From positions 62,001-126,000 of the forward strand of contig JAHHRY010000002.1 of NCBI GenBank assembly GCA_020025535.1: DNA of 64,000 bases, read 5' to 3'. The notes beneath the pieces were generated by a model that ran no database searches, had not been told where the DNA came from, and saw only the letters and a list, made by a program, of their open reading frames with translations. Position numbers and translations under genes: made by a program. Positions within the stretch are counted from its first letter, which is position 1. Each line of letters begins with the position of its first letter. Shown here one piece after another: positions 9,506 to 17,496 of the stretch. The stretch is from Oscillospiraceae bacterium (lineage in GTDB: Bacteria; Bacillota; Clostridia; Oscillospirales; Oscillospiraceae).

Positions 9506-10069
9506 ATGGAGATACAAAACAAGAAACATATTACATGGCTGCTGTTTGTCACATTTCTGAAAATAGGTGCATTTACCTTTGGCGGCGGCTATGCGATGAT
9601 TCCGCTGATTCAGAAGGAAGTGGTGGAAAAAAGAAAATGGATATCCGATCAGGACATCCTTGATATTGTTGCCATCGCAGAGAGTACACCCGGGCCGATT
9701 GCCATCAATTCGGCGACCTTTGTAGGATCTAAAATCGCGGGATTTTTTGGTGCACTGTTTTCCACACTGGGAGTTGTACTGCCGTCATTTGTGATTATTT
9801 CACTGATTTCTTTTGCGCTGCGTCAGTTTGAAAGCATTCAGATTGTCCGGTATGCCTTTATCGGAATCCGGGCGGGGGTGCTGGCACTTATCATCCGGGC
9901 GCTTATTTCCATGTATAAGCAGTGTCCACACAATCTGCTTTCCTATTTCGTCATTATTGCATCCTTTGCAGCAGTTGCGCTGCTCAAGATCAATGTGCTG
10001 ATTGTGATTCTGTGCTGCGGCATTGTTGGAATTGCAGCATCCGTTCTGGCAGCAAAGAGGGTTAAATGA
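9506..10069 (+). CDS. Chromate transporter (CHR) family, first half-size subunit
   Basis: 187 residues, hydrophobic, one CHR domain. It shows the family motifs KIGAFTFGGGYAMIPL near the N terminus and AESTPGPIAIN ~40 residues later. In short-chain CHR systems two such proteins, encoded in tandem with opposite membrane orientation, form one transporter. The next gene is the partner and overlaps by 4 bases. RBS GGAGGAGCATTGTGCT before the ATG. Family members export chromate in some bacteria; in gut anaerobes the physiological substrate is unproven. Confidence 0.88.
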   Translation: MEIQNKKHITWLLFVTFLKIGAFTFGGGYAMIPLIQKEVVEKRKWISDQDILDIVAIAESTPGPIAINSATFVGSKIAGFFGALFSTLGVVLPSFVIISLISFALRQFESIQIVRYAFIGIRAGVLALIIRALISMYKQCPHNLLSYFVIIASFAAVALLKINVLIVILCCGIVGIAASVLAAKRVK

Positions 10070-10638
10070 TGATATATTTAGTACTGTTTTTGACTTTTTT
10101 TAAAATTGGCGCCTTTACGTTCGGCGGCGGCTACGCCATGCTGCCGATGATTCAGGAGCAGGTGGCTGCCCATGGCTGGCTGACAGACGAAGAACTGATT
10201 AACTTTATTGCGGTCAGTGAGAGCACTCCCGGACCTTTTGCCGTTAACGTCTCGACGTATGTCGGAATGGAAACGGCCGGTCTGCTTGGCGCCATCTGCG
10301 CTACGCTGGGTGTCATTATGCCGTCGTTCATCGTTATTCTGATCGTTGCAAAATGTTTTGAAAAGTTTCAGAGTAACAAGCTGGTGAAAGGGTGTATGTC
10401 CGGCCTGAAGCCGGCGGTTGTGGGTCTTATTATGGCGGCAGTCGTCTCAACCGGCGGGACGGTTTTCTTCCCGGCAGGCTTTTCCGCCGCAGCTTTGACT
10501 TCTGTTCCGTTTATTGCTTCTGCGGCGATCTTCCTGATTATGCTGGTGTTATCCCTGAAAAAGATCAATCCAATTTTGATCATTGCGCTGTCCGCTGTAT
10601 TGGGAATCGGCATCGGTTACCTTCAGAAGCTGATCTAG
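10066..10638 (+). CDS. Chromate transporter (CHR) family, second half-size subunit
   Basis: 190 residues, paralogous to the preceding protein: KIGAFTFGGGYAMLPM, then SESTPGPFAVN. Six or so hydrophobic segments. It starts within the stop codon of gene one, so the two are coupled and presumably assemble 1:1. Followed by a terminator at 10709. Confidence 0.88.
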   Translation: MMIYLVLFLTFFKIGAFTFGGGYAMLPMIQEQVAAHGWLTDEELINFIAVSESTPGPFAVNVSTYVGMETAGLLGAICATLGVIMPSFIVILIVAKCFEKFQSNKLVKGCMSGLKPAVVGLIMAAVVSTGGTVFFPAGFSAAALTSVPFIASAAIFLIMLVLSLKKINPILIIALSAVLGIGIGYLQKLI

Positions 10639-10708
10639 CACCTCCATAAGCACCTGAAATCAGAGTTGAAAGAAAAGGGAACGTTGTCCATTGTTTTCGT
10701 GGACGCAG

Positions 10709-10751
10709 AAATGGCCCGGTATCTGCAAACGCAGGTACCAGGCCATTTTTT
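10709..10751. terminator. Terminator between transporter and AraC gene
   Basis: AAATGGCC (10709-10716) pairs with GGCCATTT (10741-10748); inner helices continue with small mismatches; TTTTTT follows on the plus strand. Lies between convergent genes and can serve both. Confidence 0.75.
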
Positions 10752-10765
10752 GTGCGGGTATGGAT

Positions 10766-11746
10766 TTAGAGAAGCTGTGCCAGCTTGACATTGGACATCT
10801 TCTGAACGATCTTCGTATAAAACGGTGTGATGAGCTGCAGGCTTTCCTGCGGCGTAAAGAAAGACTGTGTGCTGGTGATCGGGGAGTCCGCCTTTTTGAC
10901 GGGGACATATGCGCCTTTACGATATTCTTTCGGTGTGCAGGCAAAGCGTTCCTGAAACATCTGATTTAAGTAACGCACATCGGAAAAGCCGCTGCTGAGG
11001 CTGATGTCCAGAATCGTTCTTTGTGTAGTGGAAATCAGGTTGAATGCATATTCAAATCGCTTTTCCTTCAGATAATCCTGAAAGCTGATGCCAAGCGCAT
11101 CCCGGAACAGGTGAGACAGGTAGTGCATGGACAGCTGCTCCCGTTGTGCGATATCTTCCAGCAGGAGTTTTCTTGTAAAATTGTGGTCAATATAGTCAGT
11201 CACTGAGAAAATGCGATCCGTTTTCTGCTTTAAGGACAGATAGTCCTCGGAACTCAAAGTTTTGTTGGGGATATGTGTTTTCAGGTTACAGAACAGCTGC
11301 ATTACCAAGCTGCAGCATTTAAACTCGTGGTTCTCTTCGTGCCCAAAGTAGTTATAGGCAAGCTCAATGAACAGCAGACTCAGAAAATCGTAGGCACCCT
11401 GATGCACCTGATAGTGCTCCTGAATTTTAGGGGCACAAAGAAAACAAATATGAGGAACATCAGACAGGAAAGCCTTCATAAAATCCGGAGAAAGCTGAAT
11501 GGACAACACAAGTGCGCCTTTTCCTTCAGAGACAAACTCGTGGGCGTCCATAGGGTTAATCAGATAAATTTCTCCCTTACGGAGGACTTGGCTGTTCGGA
11601 CCGGATTGTACTGTCATGGATCCATCCAAAACCATGCCCAATTCCAACTCCCGATGGATATGAGTCGTGCGTGACAGCATACGAACTAAAAAGACATTCA
11701 AATGTCGAAATTGGCTGTGAGATACAATTTCAAATTCATTCGACAT
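10766..11746 (-). CDS. AraC-family transcriptional regulator
   Basis: 326 residues from the ATG at 11746, which has GGGAGGAATTTACG before it; the upstream ATG at 11815 sits on the promoter and is rejected. The N-terminal cupin-like sensor includes the HRELELGMVLDG stretch; the C-terminal double HTH ends with the family hallmark (YLNQMFQERFACTPKEYRK). Divergent from the isomerase-kinase-aldolase genes, so probably their sugar-responsive activator (inference from position). Confidence 0.88.
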   Translation of the reverse strand: MSNEFEIVSHSQFRHLNVFLVRMLSRTTHIHRELELGMVLDGSMTVQSGPNSQVLRKGEIYLINPMDAHEFVSEGKGALVLSIQLSPDFMKAFLSDVPHICFLCAPKIQEHYQVHQGAYDFLSLLFIELAYNYFGHEENHEFKCCSLVMQLFCNLKTHIPNKTLSSEDYLSLKQKTDRIFSVTDYIDHNFTRKLLLEDIAQREQLSMHYLSHLFRDALGISFQDYLKEKRFEYAFNLISTTQRTILDISLSSGFSDVRYLNQMFQERFACTPKEYRKGAYVPVKKADSPITSTQSFFTPQESLQLITPFYTKIVQKMSNVKLAQLL

Positions 11747-11786
11747 CGTAAATTCCTCCCTGATTTCCTGAATGAGCAACCAGTAC

Positions 11787-11815
11787 ATTATAAACGAATC
11801 TGCGAGCATTGTCAA
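11787..11815 (-). promoter_or_regulatory. Promoter of the AraC-family gene
   Basis: Read on the minus strand: TTGACA, 17 bases, TATAAT, a full consensus sigma-A promoter ~40 bases before the start codon. Confidence 0.75.
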
Positions 11816-12095
11816 ATTCGCAGCGCGTATAAATTAGGCTAAAAATATGAAAATTCAGATATATACTATATATAATCGGACAATATAAGTGAAATTTATA
11901 ACAAATCTTTGCGATTATCATAAATATTACATGAAAATACAATACTACATTCCTGCTCTTGCATATTTTTGATACAGCAAATTTGCCTGTTATTTTTGGT
12001 CAACAAGTGAATGCAAAAAACAAACATTTTGATAAAATAGAATCATAAATCAGCCATATGTACGGCGAGAAAAATATGATCAGGAGGAAATCAAA
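11816..12095. other. AT-rich regulatory gap before the sugar operon
   Basis: No gene. Contains several AT-rich candidate -10 hexamers for the plus-strand operon (TATAAT at 11871-11876; TAAAAT at 12033-12038), none with a good -35, which fits a promoter needing the AraC-type activator. I could not define activator half-sites. Confidence 0.4.
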
Positions 12096-13130
12096 ATGTC
12101 TAATTTCAAGTTTTCTGTAGGCCCCTGGAATGTGCACCCCGGTGCTGATTCTTATGGCCCTGAAACCCGGACCGAAGTTGATCTGGAAGAAAAGTTCAAG
12201 AAGTTTGCAGAACTGGGCTTCTCTGCTGTTCAGTTCCATGATGACGATGCTGTTCCCAATATGAACAACATGACTGAGGAAGAAATCAAGGAATACGCTC
12301 GCGGTGTCAAAAAGCTGCTGGACAAGTACGGCTTGAAGGCTGAGTTTGTTGCTCCCCGTATGTGGATGGATCCTCACACCATTGATGGCGGATACATGAG
12401 CACCCGTAAAGAAGATCGGGAATTTGCAATGTGGAGAGCCTACCGTGCCATCGACATTGCCAAGGAGCTGGGCACCGATCTGATTGTCCTGTGGCTTGCT
12501 CGTGAGGGCACGGTATGTGCCGAGTCCAAGAGCCCTGTCTGGGCAACCAAACAGTTGGTGGAAGCCATCAACAAGATGCTGCGCTACGACGATCACATTC
12601 GTGTCTGCATCGAGCCTAAGCCCAACGAGCCCATTGACCGTTCCATCTGTGGTACCATGGGCCATGTCATGGGCATTTCCGCTGCGACTATTGACCCCAA
12701 GCGTGTCGGCGGCAACCTGGAATCTGCTCATGCTGTTCTGGCTGGGCTGGATCCTGCTAACGAAATTGGTTTTGCTCTGGCATTCAACAAACTGTTCACC
12801 GTTCACCTGAACGACCAGAATGGTATCCGTTATGACCAGGACAAGGCTTTCGGCGTTGAAAACCTGCGTTCTGCTTTCAATCAGGTCAAGGTTCTGGTAG
12901 AGAACAACTATGGCTCTCACGGCGAGTACGTTGGTCTGGATGTCAAGGCTATGCGCACCACCTCCGACGAGGATCGCTATGAGCACCTGAAGAACAGCCT
13001 GGCTGTTTTCAAGGCTCTGGAAGAGAAGGTTGCTCGTTACGATTATGAGTATGCCAACAAGCTGATTGCTGAGCGCAAGTTCGAGCAGCTTGAGATGTAT
13101 ACCATGAATCTGCTGATGGGCCTGGTATAA
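12096..13130 (+). CDS. Xylose-isomerase-like sugar isomerase (class I type)
   Basis: 344 residues, TIM-barrel isomerase. Motifs parallel short (class I) xylose isomerases: FHDDD with the catalytic His, EPKPNEP with metal-binding Glu and Lys, NLESAHA, and YDQDKAFG with the two Asp ligands. One ligand seems changed: where class I enzymes read (I/V)DLN, this has VHLNDQ, putting His at the usual Asp position (from remembered family motifs, not an alignment). About 40-90 residues shorter than typical XylA. RBS GGAGGAAATCAAA. First gene of a catabolic set with a PfkB kinase and a class II aldolase. Probable reaction: aldose to ketose; exact sugar unknown. Confidence 0.75.
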   Translation: MSNFKFSVGPWNVHPGADSYGPETRTEVDLEEKFKKFAELGFSAVQFHDDDAVPNMNNMTEEEIKEYARGVKKLLDKYGLKAEFVAPRMWMDPHTIDGGYMSTRKEDREFAMWRAYRAIDIAKELGTDLIVLWLAREGTVCAESKSPVWATKQLVEAINKMLRYDDHIRVCIEPKPNEPIDRSICGTMGHVMGISAATIDPKRVGGNLESAHAVLAGLDPANEIGFALAFNKLFTVHLNDQNGIRYDQDKAFGVENLRSAFNQVKVLVENNYGSHGEYVGLDVKAMRTTSDEDRYEHLKNSLAVFKALEEKVARYDYEYANKLIAERKFEQLEMYTMNLLMGLV

Positions 13131-13143
13131 CGGAAAAGTTCTG

Positions 13144-13171
13144 ACAGGACCCTGAGTTCTCAGGGTCCTGT
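13144..13171 (+). promoter_or_regulatory. Intercistronic hairpin
   Basis: Perfect 13-bp stem (13144-13156 with 13159-13171) with a 2-base TT spacer and no T tract. It probably stabilises or partially attenuates the message between isomerase and kinase genes, favouring high isomerase output. Confidence 0.5.
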
Positions 13172-13191
13172 TCCGCAAGAAGGAGGAGTAT

Positions 13192-14298
13192 ATGAAGATT
13201 ATTTCGGCAGGACACATCTGTATTGATATTACTCCTGTGTTTCCGAGTGGAATATCGTGCCGGGAGCCGGGACAGATTCTGATACCCGGAAAGCTGATCC
13301 AGATGGATCGGGCGGATGTACATACCGGCGGCAGTGTTGCCAATACGGGACTGGCACTGAAAATCCTTGGTGCGGATGTACAGCTCATGGGCAAAGTAGG
13401 GGATGACTCCTTCGGAGCGATGATCAGAGAAATTCTCTCTGATTATGGTGCAGACGGTCTTCTGGTTGATCCGAACAGTTCCACTTCTTACTCCGTTGTG
13501 CTGGCGCTTCCGGGGATTGACCGGATTTTCCTCCATAATCCCGGTGCCAACGACACCTTTACCAATGATGATATTCCGGAAGAGGCGCTTGCGGATGCGG
13601 GGCTGTTTCATTTCGGCTATCCGCCCATTATGAAGCGTATCTACGAAAATGACGGCGAAGAGCTGGTTCGCATTTTCCGGCGGATGAAGGAGCATGGAAT
13701 AGCCACAAGTCTGGATATGGCTGCCGTGGATCCCAATTCCGAGGCAGGAAAAATGGATTGGGAAAGGATTCTTTCCCGGGTGATTCCGTATACGGACTTC
13801 TTTGTACCGAGCTTTGAAGAGCTTTGCTTCATGCTGGATCGCAACCGCTACGATGCGCTGGCGGAATCCGGTGCCGATATGACATCTTTGCTGGATATGG
13901 AGCGGGATGTAAAGCCTTTGGGAGAAAAGCTCCTGCAGATGGGCGCAAAGGCCGTAGTCATCAAATGCGGTACCGCCGGTATGTATTACTGTACCGGCAG
14001 CACCGCTGTGATGTCTGATGTGGGATGCCGGATGGGGCTGGACGTCTCCGAGTGGGCGAACCGGCAGGGAGTGCAGCCCTGCTATCAGGCGGACCGGGTA
14101 CTTTCTGCGACTGGAGCCGGGGATACCAGCATCGCTGCATTCCTGATGGCTGTAACGGAAGGTAAAACGCCTGAACAGTGCGTGTCTTTGGCGGCGGCAG
14201 AAGGTGCCTGTGCGGTGACCGCCTACGATGCTTTGAGCGGTCTGAAGCCGCTGAACGAACTGGAAATGAGAATTGCTTCCGGCTGGGAAACAATGTGA
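13192..14298 (+). CDS. PfkB/ribokinase-family carbohydrate kinase
   Basis: 368 residues. Shows the sugar-binding N-terminal GGSVANTG motif and the C-terminal catalytic anion-hole motif ATGAGD with the catalytic base at about D311. ATG preceded by AAGGAGGAG. Longer than ribokinase (~310) because of extra sequence around residues 180-260. By context it phosphorylates the ketose made by the isomerase; a phosphate at C1 would create a substrate for the aldolase encoded next. It could equally act on a six-carbon sugar. Confidence 0.85.
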   Translation: MKIISAGHICIDITPVFPSGISCREPGQILIPGKLIQMDRADVHTGGSVANTGLALKILGADVQLMGKVGDDSFGAMIREILSDYGADGLLVDPNSSTSYSVVLALPGIDRIFLHNPGANDTFTNDDIPEEALADAGLFHFGYPPIMKRIYENDGEELVRIFRRMKEHGIATSLDMAAVDPNSEAGKMDWERILSRVIPYTDFFVPSFEELCFMLDRNRYDALAESGADMTSLLDMERDVKPLGEKLLQMGAKAVVIKCGTAGMYYCTGSTAVMSDVGCRMGLDVSEWANRQGVQPCYQADRVLSATGAGDTSIAAFLMAVTEGKTPEQCVSLAAAEGACAVTAYDALSGLKPLNELEMRIASGWETM

Positions 14299-14310
14299 GG
14301 AGATATATAA

Positions 14311-15156
14311 ATGCTTGTCAATATGAAGGAAATCCTTGGGAAAGCCAAGGAGAAGGGGTATAGCGTCGGCTTTTTTAATGCCGTGAATGTAGAAATGGCG
14401 CGTGCCGTAATTGAAACGGCAGAAGAACTGAATTCCCCGGTGATTGTGGGCACGGCAGAAGTCCTGCTGCCGGCCATGAGTCTGGAGCGTGTCGCGGAAT
14501 ATCTGATTCCCATGGCAAAAAAGGCGAGTGTACCCGTCTGTGTCCACTATGATCACGGCCTGACTTTTGAAAAATGCATGGAGGCGCTGCATCTGGGATT
14601 TACCTCCGTCATGTATGACTGCTCCACCGCTGCATATGAAGAAAACGTGGAGAAAGTTGCTGAAATGGTCAAAATTTGCCATGCCATGAACGCCACGGTG
14701 GAAGGGGAACTGGGTCACGTCGGTGATAATGAAGGTGCCGGGAAACTGGAAAACCCCAGTGACTACTATACCGACCCTGCCATAGCAGAGGATTTCGCCA
14801 CCCGCACCGGAATTGACGCACTTGCGGTAGCTGTTGGCAATGCCCATGGTGACTATAAGTTTCCGCCGAAACTGGATTTCGACCGGATCAGTGAAATTTC
14901 CGGTAAGACCGGCCTGCCCCTTGTCCTTCACGGCGGCAGCGGCCTCTCCGATGACGATTTCCGTACTGCAGCGGCAAGGGGAATCTGCAAAGTCAATATT
15001 TTTACAGATATTGACAAGGCCGGAAAAGCGGGTATCGAAGAAGGTATCGCAGCCGGTGCCAATTCCATATTCGGGCTGATTCCCTATGAGATTGCGGCTA
15101 TGAAGCGTGTAGCTGCCAATAAGCTGAAACTCTTTGGCTCCGTCGATAAGGCATAA
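14311..15156 (+). CDS. Class II ketose-bisphosphate-type aldolase
   Basis: 281 residues, zinc-dependent class II aldolase of the FbaA/KbaY/IolJ family. Visible: VHYDHG near residue 90 with the first zinc His, EGELGHVG with the catalytic/zinc Glu region, VGNAHG, and the phosphate-binding LHGGSGLSDDDF block. It starts 12 bases after the kinase. By family it splits a phosphorylated ketose into dihydroxyacetone phosphate and an aldehyde. With a pentose upstream the aldehyde would be glycolaldehyde (inference). Confidence 0.85.
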   Translation: MLVNMKEILGKAKEKGYSVGFFNAVNVEMARAVIETAEELNSPVIVGTAEVLLPAMSLERVAEYLIPMAKKASVPVCVHYDHGLTFEKCMEALHLGFTSVMYDCSTAAYEENVEKVAEMVKICHAMNATVEGELGHVGDNEGAGKLENPSDYYTDPAIAEDFATRTGIDALAVAVGNAHGDYKFPPKLDFDRISEISGKTGLPLVLHGGSGLSDDDFRTAAARGICKVNIFTDIDKAGKAGIEEGIAAGANSIFGLIPYEIAAMKRVAANKLKLFGSVDKA

Positions 15157-15199
15157 AAATAATGACAGCAGTCTAAAAGATTGCTGTCATTATTTTTAT
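15155..15199 (+). terminator. Terminator of the sugar operon
   Basis: 16-bp perfect stem (15155-15170 with 15182-15197), 11-base loop, stem ending in a run of T; begins at the aldolase stop codon. Confidence 0.85.
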
Positions 15200-15248
15200 A
15201 AATGTGTTATAATAAAACAGTTTGGAATTAAGGCAGGGAGATCACCGG

Positions 15249-15308
15249 ATGGTTTGTTTTGCCGTTAACCCACGGTATGCCATTCTGTTTGTGCCGGCGC
15301 GGGTATAA
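15249..15308 (+). CDS. Possible 19-residue leader peptide
   Basis: Short ORF with an ATG eight bases after GGCAGGGAG and a TATAAT-like -10 at 15208-15213 (no convincing -35). The peptide is hydrophobic with two Arg. It lies between the sugar operon terminator and the Dlt-like operon. It may be a leader or chance; no homologue is recognised. Confidence 0.2.
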   Translation: MVCFAVNPRYAILFVPARV

Positions 15309-15458
15309 TGCTGTCATGGACCCGAAAAAAGTTCTTTTGCAAGCGGAATTTATGTGAATAATGTAAAAAAATTATTAAAACACTAGCATAGTGAGCTTGG
15401 ATGTGCTACAATATGAAAATATGTGAATAATTATGTGAATTTTGACTGGAGAAGAATT

Positions 15459-16742
15459 ATGAGTACTAAGCGAAAAAAATCCAGGAGCAAAAACGCTGGA
15501 GCCCATAGACTTCACGTCACATTGTGCAGCACACTTGCAATGCTGATTGTTGTTCTTTCCGCATTGCTTATCTGCATGTATGCCCTGTCTGGCAGCCAAT
15601 ACAAGGATATTCATGAAAAAATCACTGTTGAGGCTGGTTCAAAAGATGTCAGTGCGGACGCGTTTTTGAAGAATCCTGACGGCTCCGAAATCGTTTTTGT
15701 TGACGGATTGTCGGAAGAAGAACTTGCTGTTCCCGGCGATCATCCCGTGTCGGTAAAATGGAAGAACAAAGTGTACGATTGTTTTGTAGAGGTAGTGGAT
15801 ACGGTCGCTCCTACCGGCAAAAGCAGAGACGTTGTGAGCACCGGTGTGATTCCTCATCCTTCTGCTTTTGCTATGGATATTGCGGACGCTACCGATGTCA
15901 CAGTCACCTATAAAGAAACACCCAGCCTCACTACGGCAGGGGATCAGAAGGTTACGGTGATTCTTACGGATGCCGGCGGCAATACAACCGAGCTTACTGC
16001 AACCTTAACGGTTGTTTTCGATACGGCAGCACCGGAGATTCACGGCGTACGTCCCATGGTAATCTACCTTGGAGATGCGGTATCCTATCGTGCCGGCATT
16101 ACGATTCACGATGACAATGATTCTATGCCTACGCTTTCGGTAGATAGCAGTCAGGTGAATCTGAATCAGGTGGGTATTTACCCCGTGGTGTACACCGCAG
16201 TCGACCGGGCGGGCAATGAGACGAAAATCCAGACAACCATTGAAGTACGGGAGCGCAAAGAGGGATACGTGAGCGTAGAGACGATTTACGCTGCCGTTGA
16301 CGAGGTGTTGGATCAGATTATTTATGATGGATTTACGACCAGACAGAAGGTCCGGGCAATCTACGCCTGGGCAAAAGCAAACTGCACTTACTCCGACAGC
16401 TCTGATAAGTCTGACTATATGCAGGAAGCTTACAGAATGCTTACACAGCTGAAAGGTGACTGCTTCAGTTTCTTCAGCATCTCGAAGCTGATGTTTGACC
16501 GTCTGGGCATACCCAATATTGATGTCCGCAAGGTCAAGAATTTCCCGCTGGACCGTGATCACTACTGGAGCATGGTCAGTATTGACGGCGGAGAGACCTG
16601 GTATCATTTTGACTGCACACCGATCAACGGCGCAGATGATATGTGCCTCGTAACGGATGCGGTTCTGGAGGAATACTCCAAAAACAACGACGATTTTTAC
16701 AATCGAGACGAATCCCTTTATCCCGCAACGCCGGAGAAATAA
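15459..16742 (+). CDS. Membrane-anchored transglutaminase-like protein with Ig-like domains
   Basis: 427 residues from the ATG at 15459, preceded by GGAGAAG; a GTG at 15423 is in frame but lacks a site. Short basic N terminus, TM anchor ~21-43, then two or three beta-rich DUF5011/cadherin-like repeats (~45-265), then a transglutaminase-like domain with the full Cys-His-Asp triad: C335 (KGDCFSFF), H368 (DHYW), D385 (FDCTP). The domain faces the cell wall. It ends one base before the racemase gene, so it belongs to the Dlt-like operon. The family includes proteases and acyl-transferring wall enzymes; the actual reaction is unknown. Confidence 0.8.
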   Translation: MSTKRKKSRSKNAGAHRLHVTLCSTLAMLIVVLSALLICMYALSGSQYKDIHEKITVEAGSKDVSADAFLKNPDGSEIVFVDGLSEEELAVPGDHPVSVKWKNKVYDCFVEVVDTVAPTGKSRDVVSTGVIPHPSAFAMDIADATDVTVTYKETPSLTTAGDQKVTVILTDAGGNTTELTATLTVVFDTAAPEIHGVRPMVIYLGDAVSYRAGITIHDDNDSMPTLSVDSSQVNLNQVGIYPVVYTAVDRAGNETKIQTTIEVRERKEGYVSVETIYAAVDEVLDQIIYDGFTTRQKVRAIYAWAKANCTYSDSSDKSDYMQEAYRMLTQLKGDCFSFFSISKLMFDRLGIPNIDVRKVKNFPLDRDHYWSMVSIDGGETWYHFDCTPINGADDMCLVTDAVLEEYSKNNDDFYNRDESLYPATPEK

Positions 16743-16743
16743 T

Positions 16744-17478
16744 ATGGAACATTATTCTAAAAGTATATTAGGTGTGATCGGCGGACTCGGCCCGATTGCC
16801 ACCTCGCATTTCATGGAGCTTGTGATACGCATGACAGATGCCTCTGCAGATCAGGAGCATCTGGATATGATCGTGTATAACTTTCCGTCCATTCCGGATC
16901 GCACCGGATACATCCTCGACCAGACAAAGCCGAGCCCGCTTCCCAAGATCATTGAGATCGGTAATAATCTGGTCGCTCAGGGTGCTCAGCGAATTGTGAT
17001 TCCCTGCATTACTGCCCACTATTTTTATGATCTTCTGGAAGAAAAAATTCCTGCCCCCATTATCAACGGCCTTCAGGAAACCGTACGGCACCTGAAGGAA
17101 AACGGAATCACCCGGGCAGGCATTATGGCAACGGACGGAACCATCAGTGCCAGACTCTTCCACAAGGAGCTGGAAGCACAGGGAATTACCCCGGTAGTTC
17201 CTTCTGATGAGCGGCAGCGGGATGTGATGTACATTATCTATGATAACATCAAGGCAAACCGCCCCGCGGATATGTCCAGATTTCAGGCGGTAAGCCAGGA
17301 ACTGCGCGACAACGGTGCTCAGGCAATCATCCTTGGCTGTACAGAGCTGTCCCTCATTAAGAGAGACTACCAGATTGGTCCTGGCTTTATTGACACTATG
17401 GACGTAATGGCGCAGCAGTCGATTCTTCTCTGCGGCGGCGCACTGAAAGAGGAATACCGCCATTTAATCACCCGATAA
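16744..17478 (+). CDS. Aspartate/glutamate-racemase-superfamily amino-acid racemase
   Basis: 244 residues from the ATG at 16744 (site GGAGAAATA); a longer frame from 16657 overlaps the previous gene and is rejected. PLP-independent two-cysteine racemase: C88 in PCITAH and C199 in LGCTEL. The N-terminal GVIGGLGP loop is typical of the aspartate-racemase/YgeA/RacX branch. The residue after C88 is Ile where PCNTAH is usual. It sits between the transglutaminase-like gene and a DltA-like adenylating enzyme, so it probably makes the D-amino acid that enzyme loads (inference). Substrate not predictable from sequence. Confidence 0.85.
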   Translation: MEHYSKSILGVIGGLGPIATSHFMELVIRMTDASADQEHLDMIVYNFPSIPDRTGYILDQTKPSPLPKIIEIGNNLVAQGAQRIVIPCITAHYFYDLLEEKIPAPIINGLQETVRHLKENGITRAGIMATDGTISARLFHKELEAQGITPVVPSDERQRDVMYIIYDNIKANRPADMSRFQAVSQELRDNGAQAIILGCTELSLIKRDYQIGPGFIDTMDVMAQQSILLCGGALKEEYRHLITR

Positions 17479-17496
17479 AGGAGCGTGTAACTTCCT

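Noticed and set aside
11816..11942. Minus-strand frame upstream of the AraC gene
   Set aside because: Very AT-rich, no ribosome site, overlaps the AraC promoter.
12000..13394. 464-codon minus-strand frame
   Set aside because: Antisense to the isomerase gene; no RBS and no recognisable domain.
13009..14931. 640-codon open frame on the minus strand
   Set aside because: Lies opposite the PfkB kinase and aldolase genes, which show family motifs; this frame has none and is a shadow.
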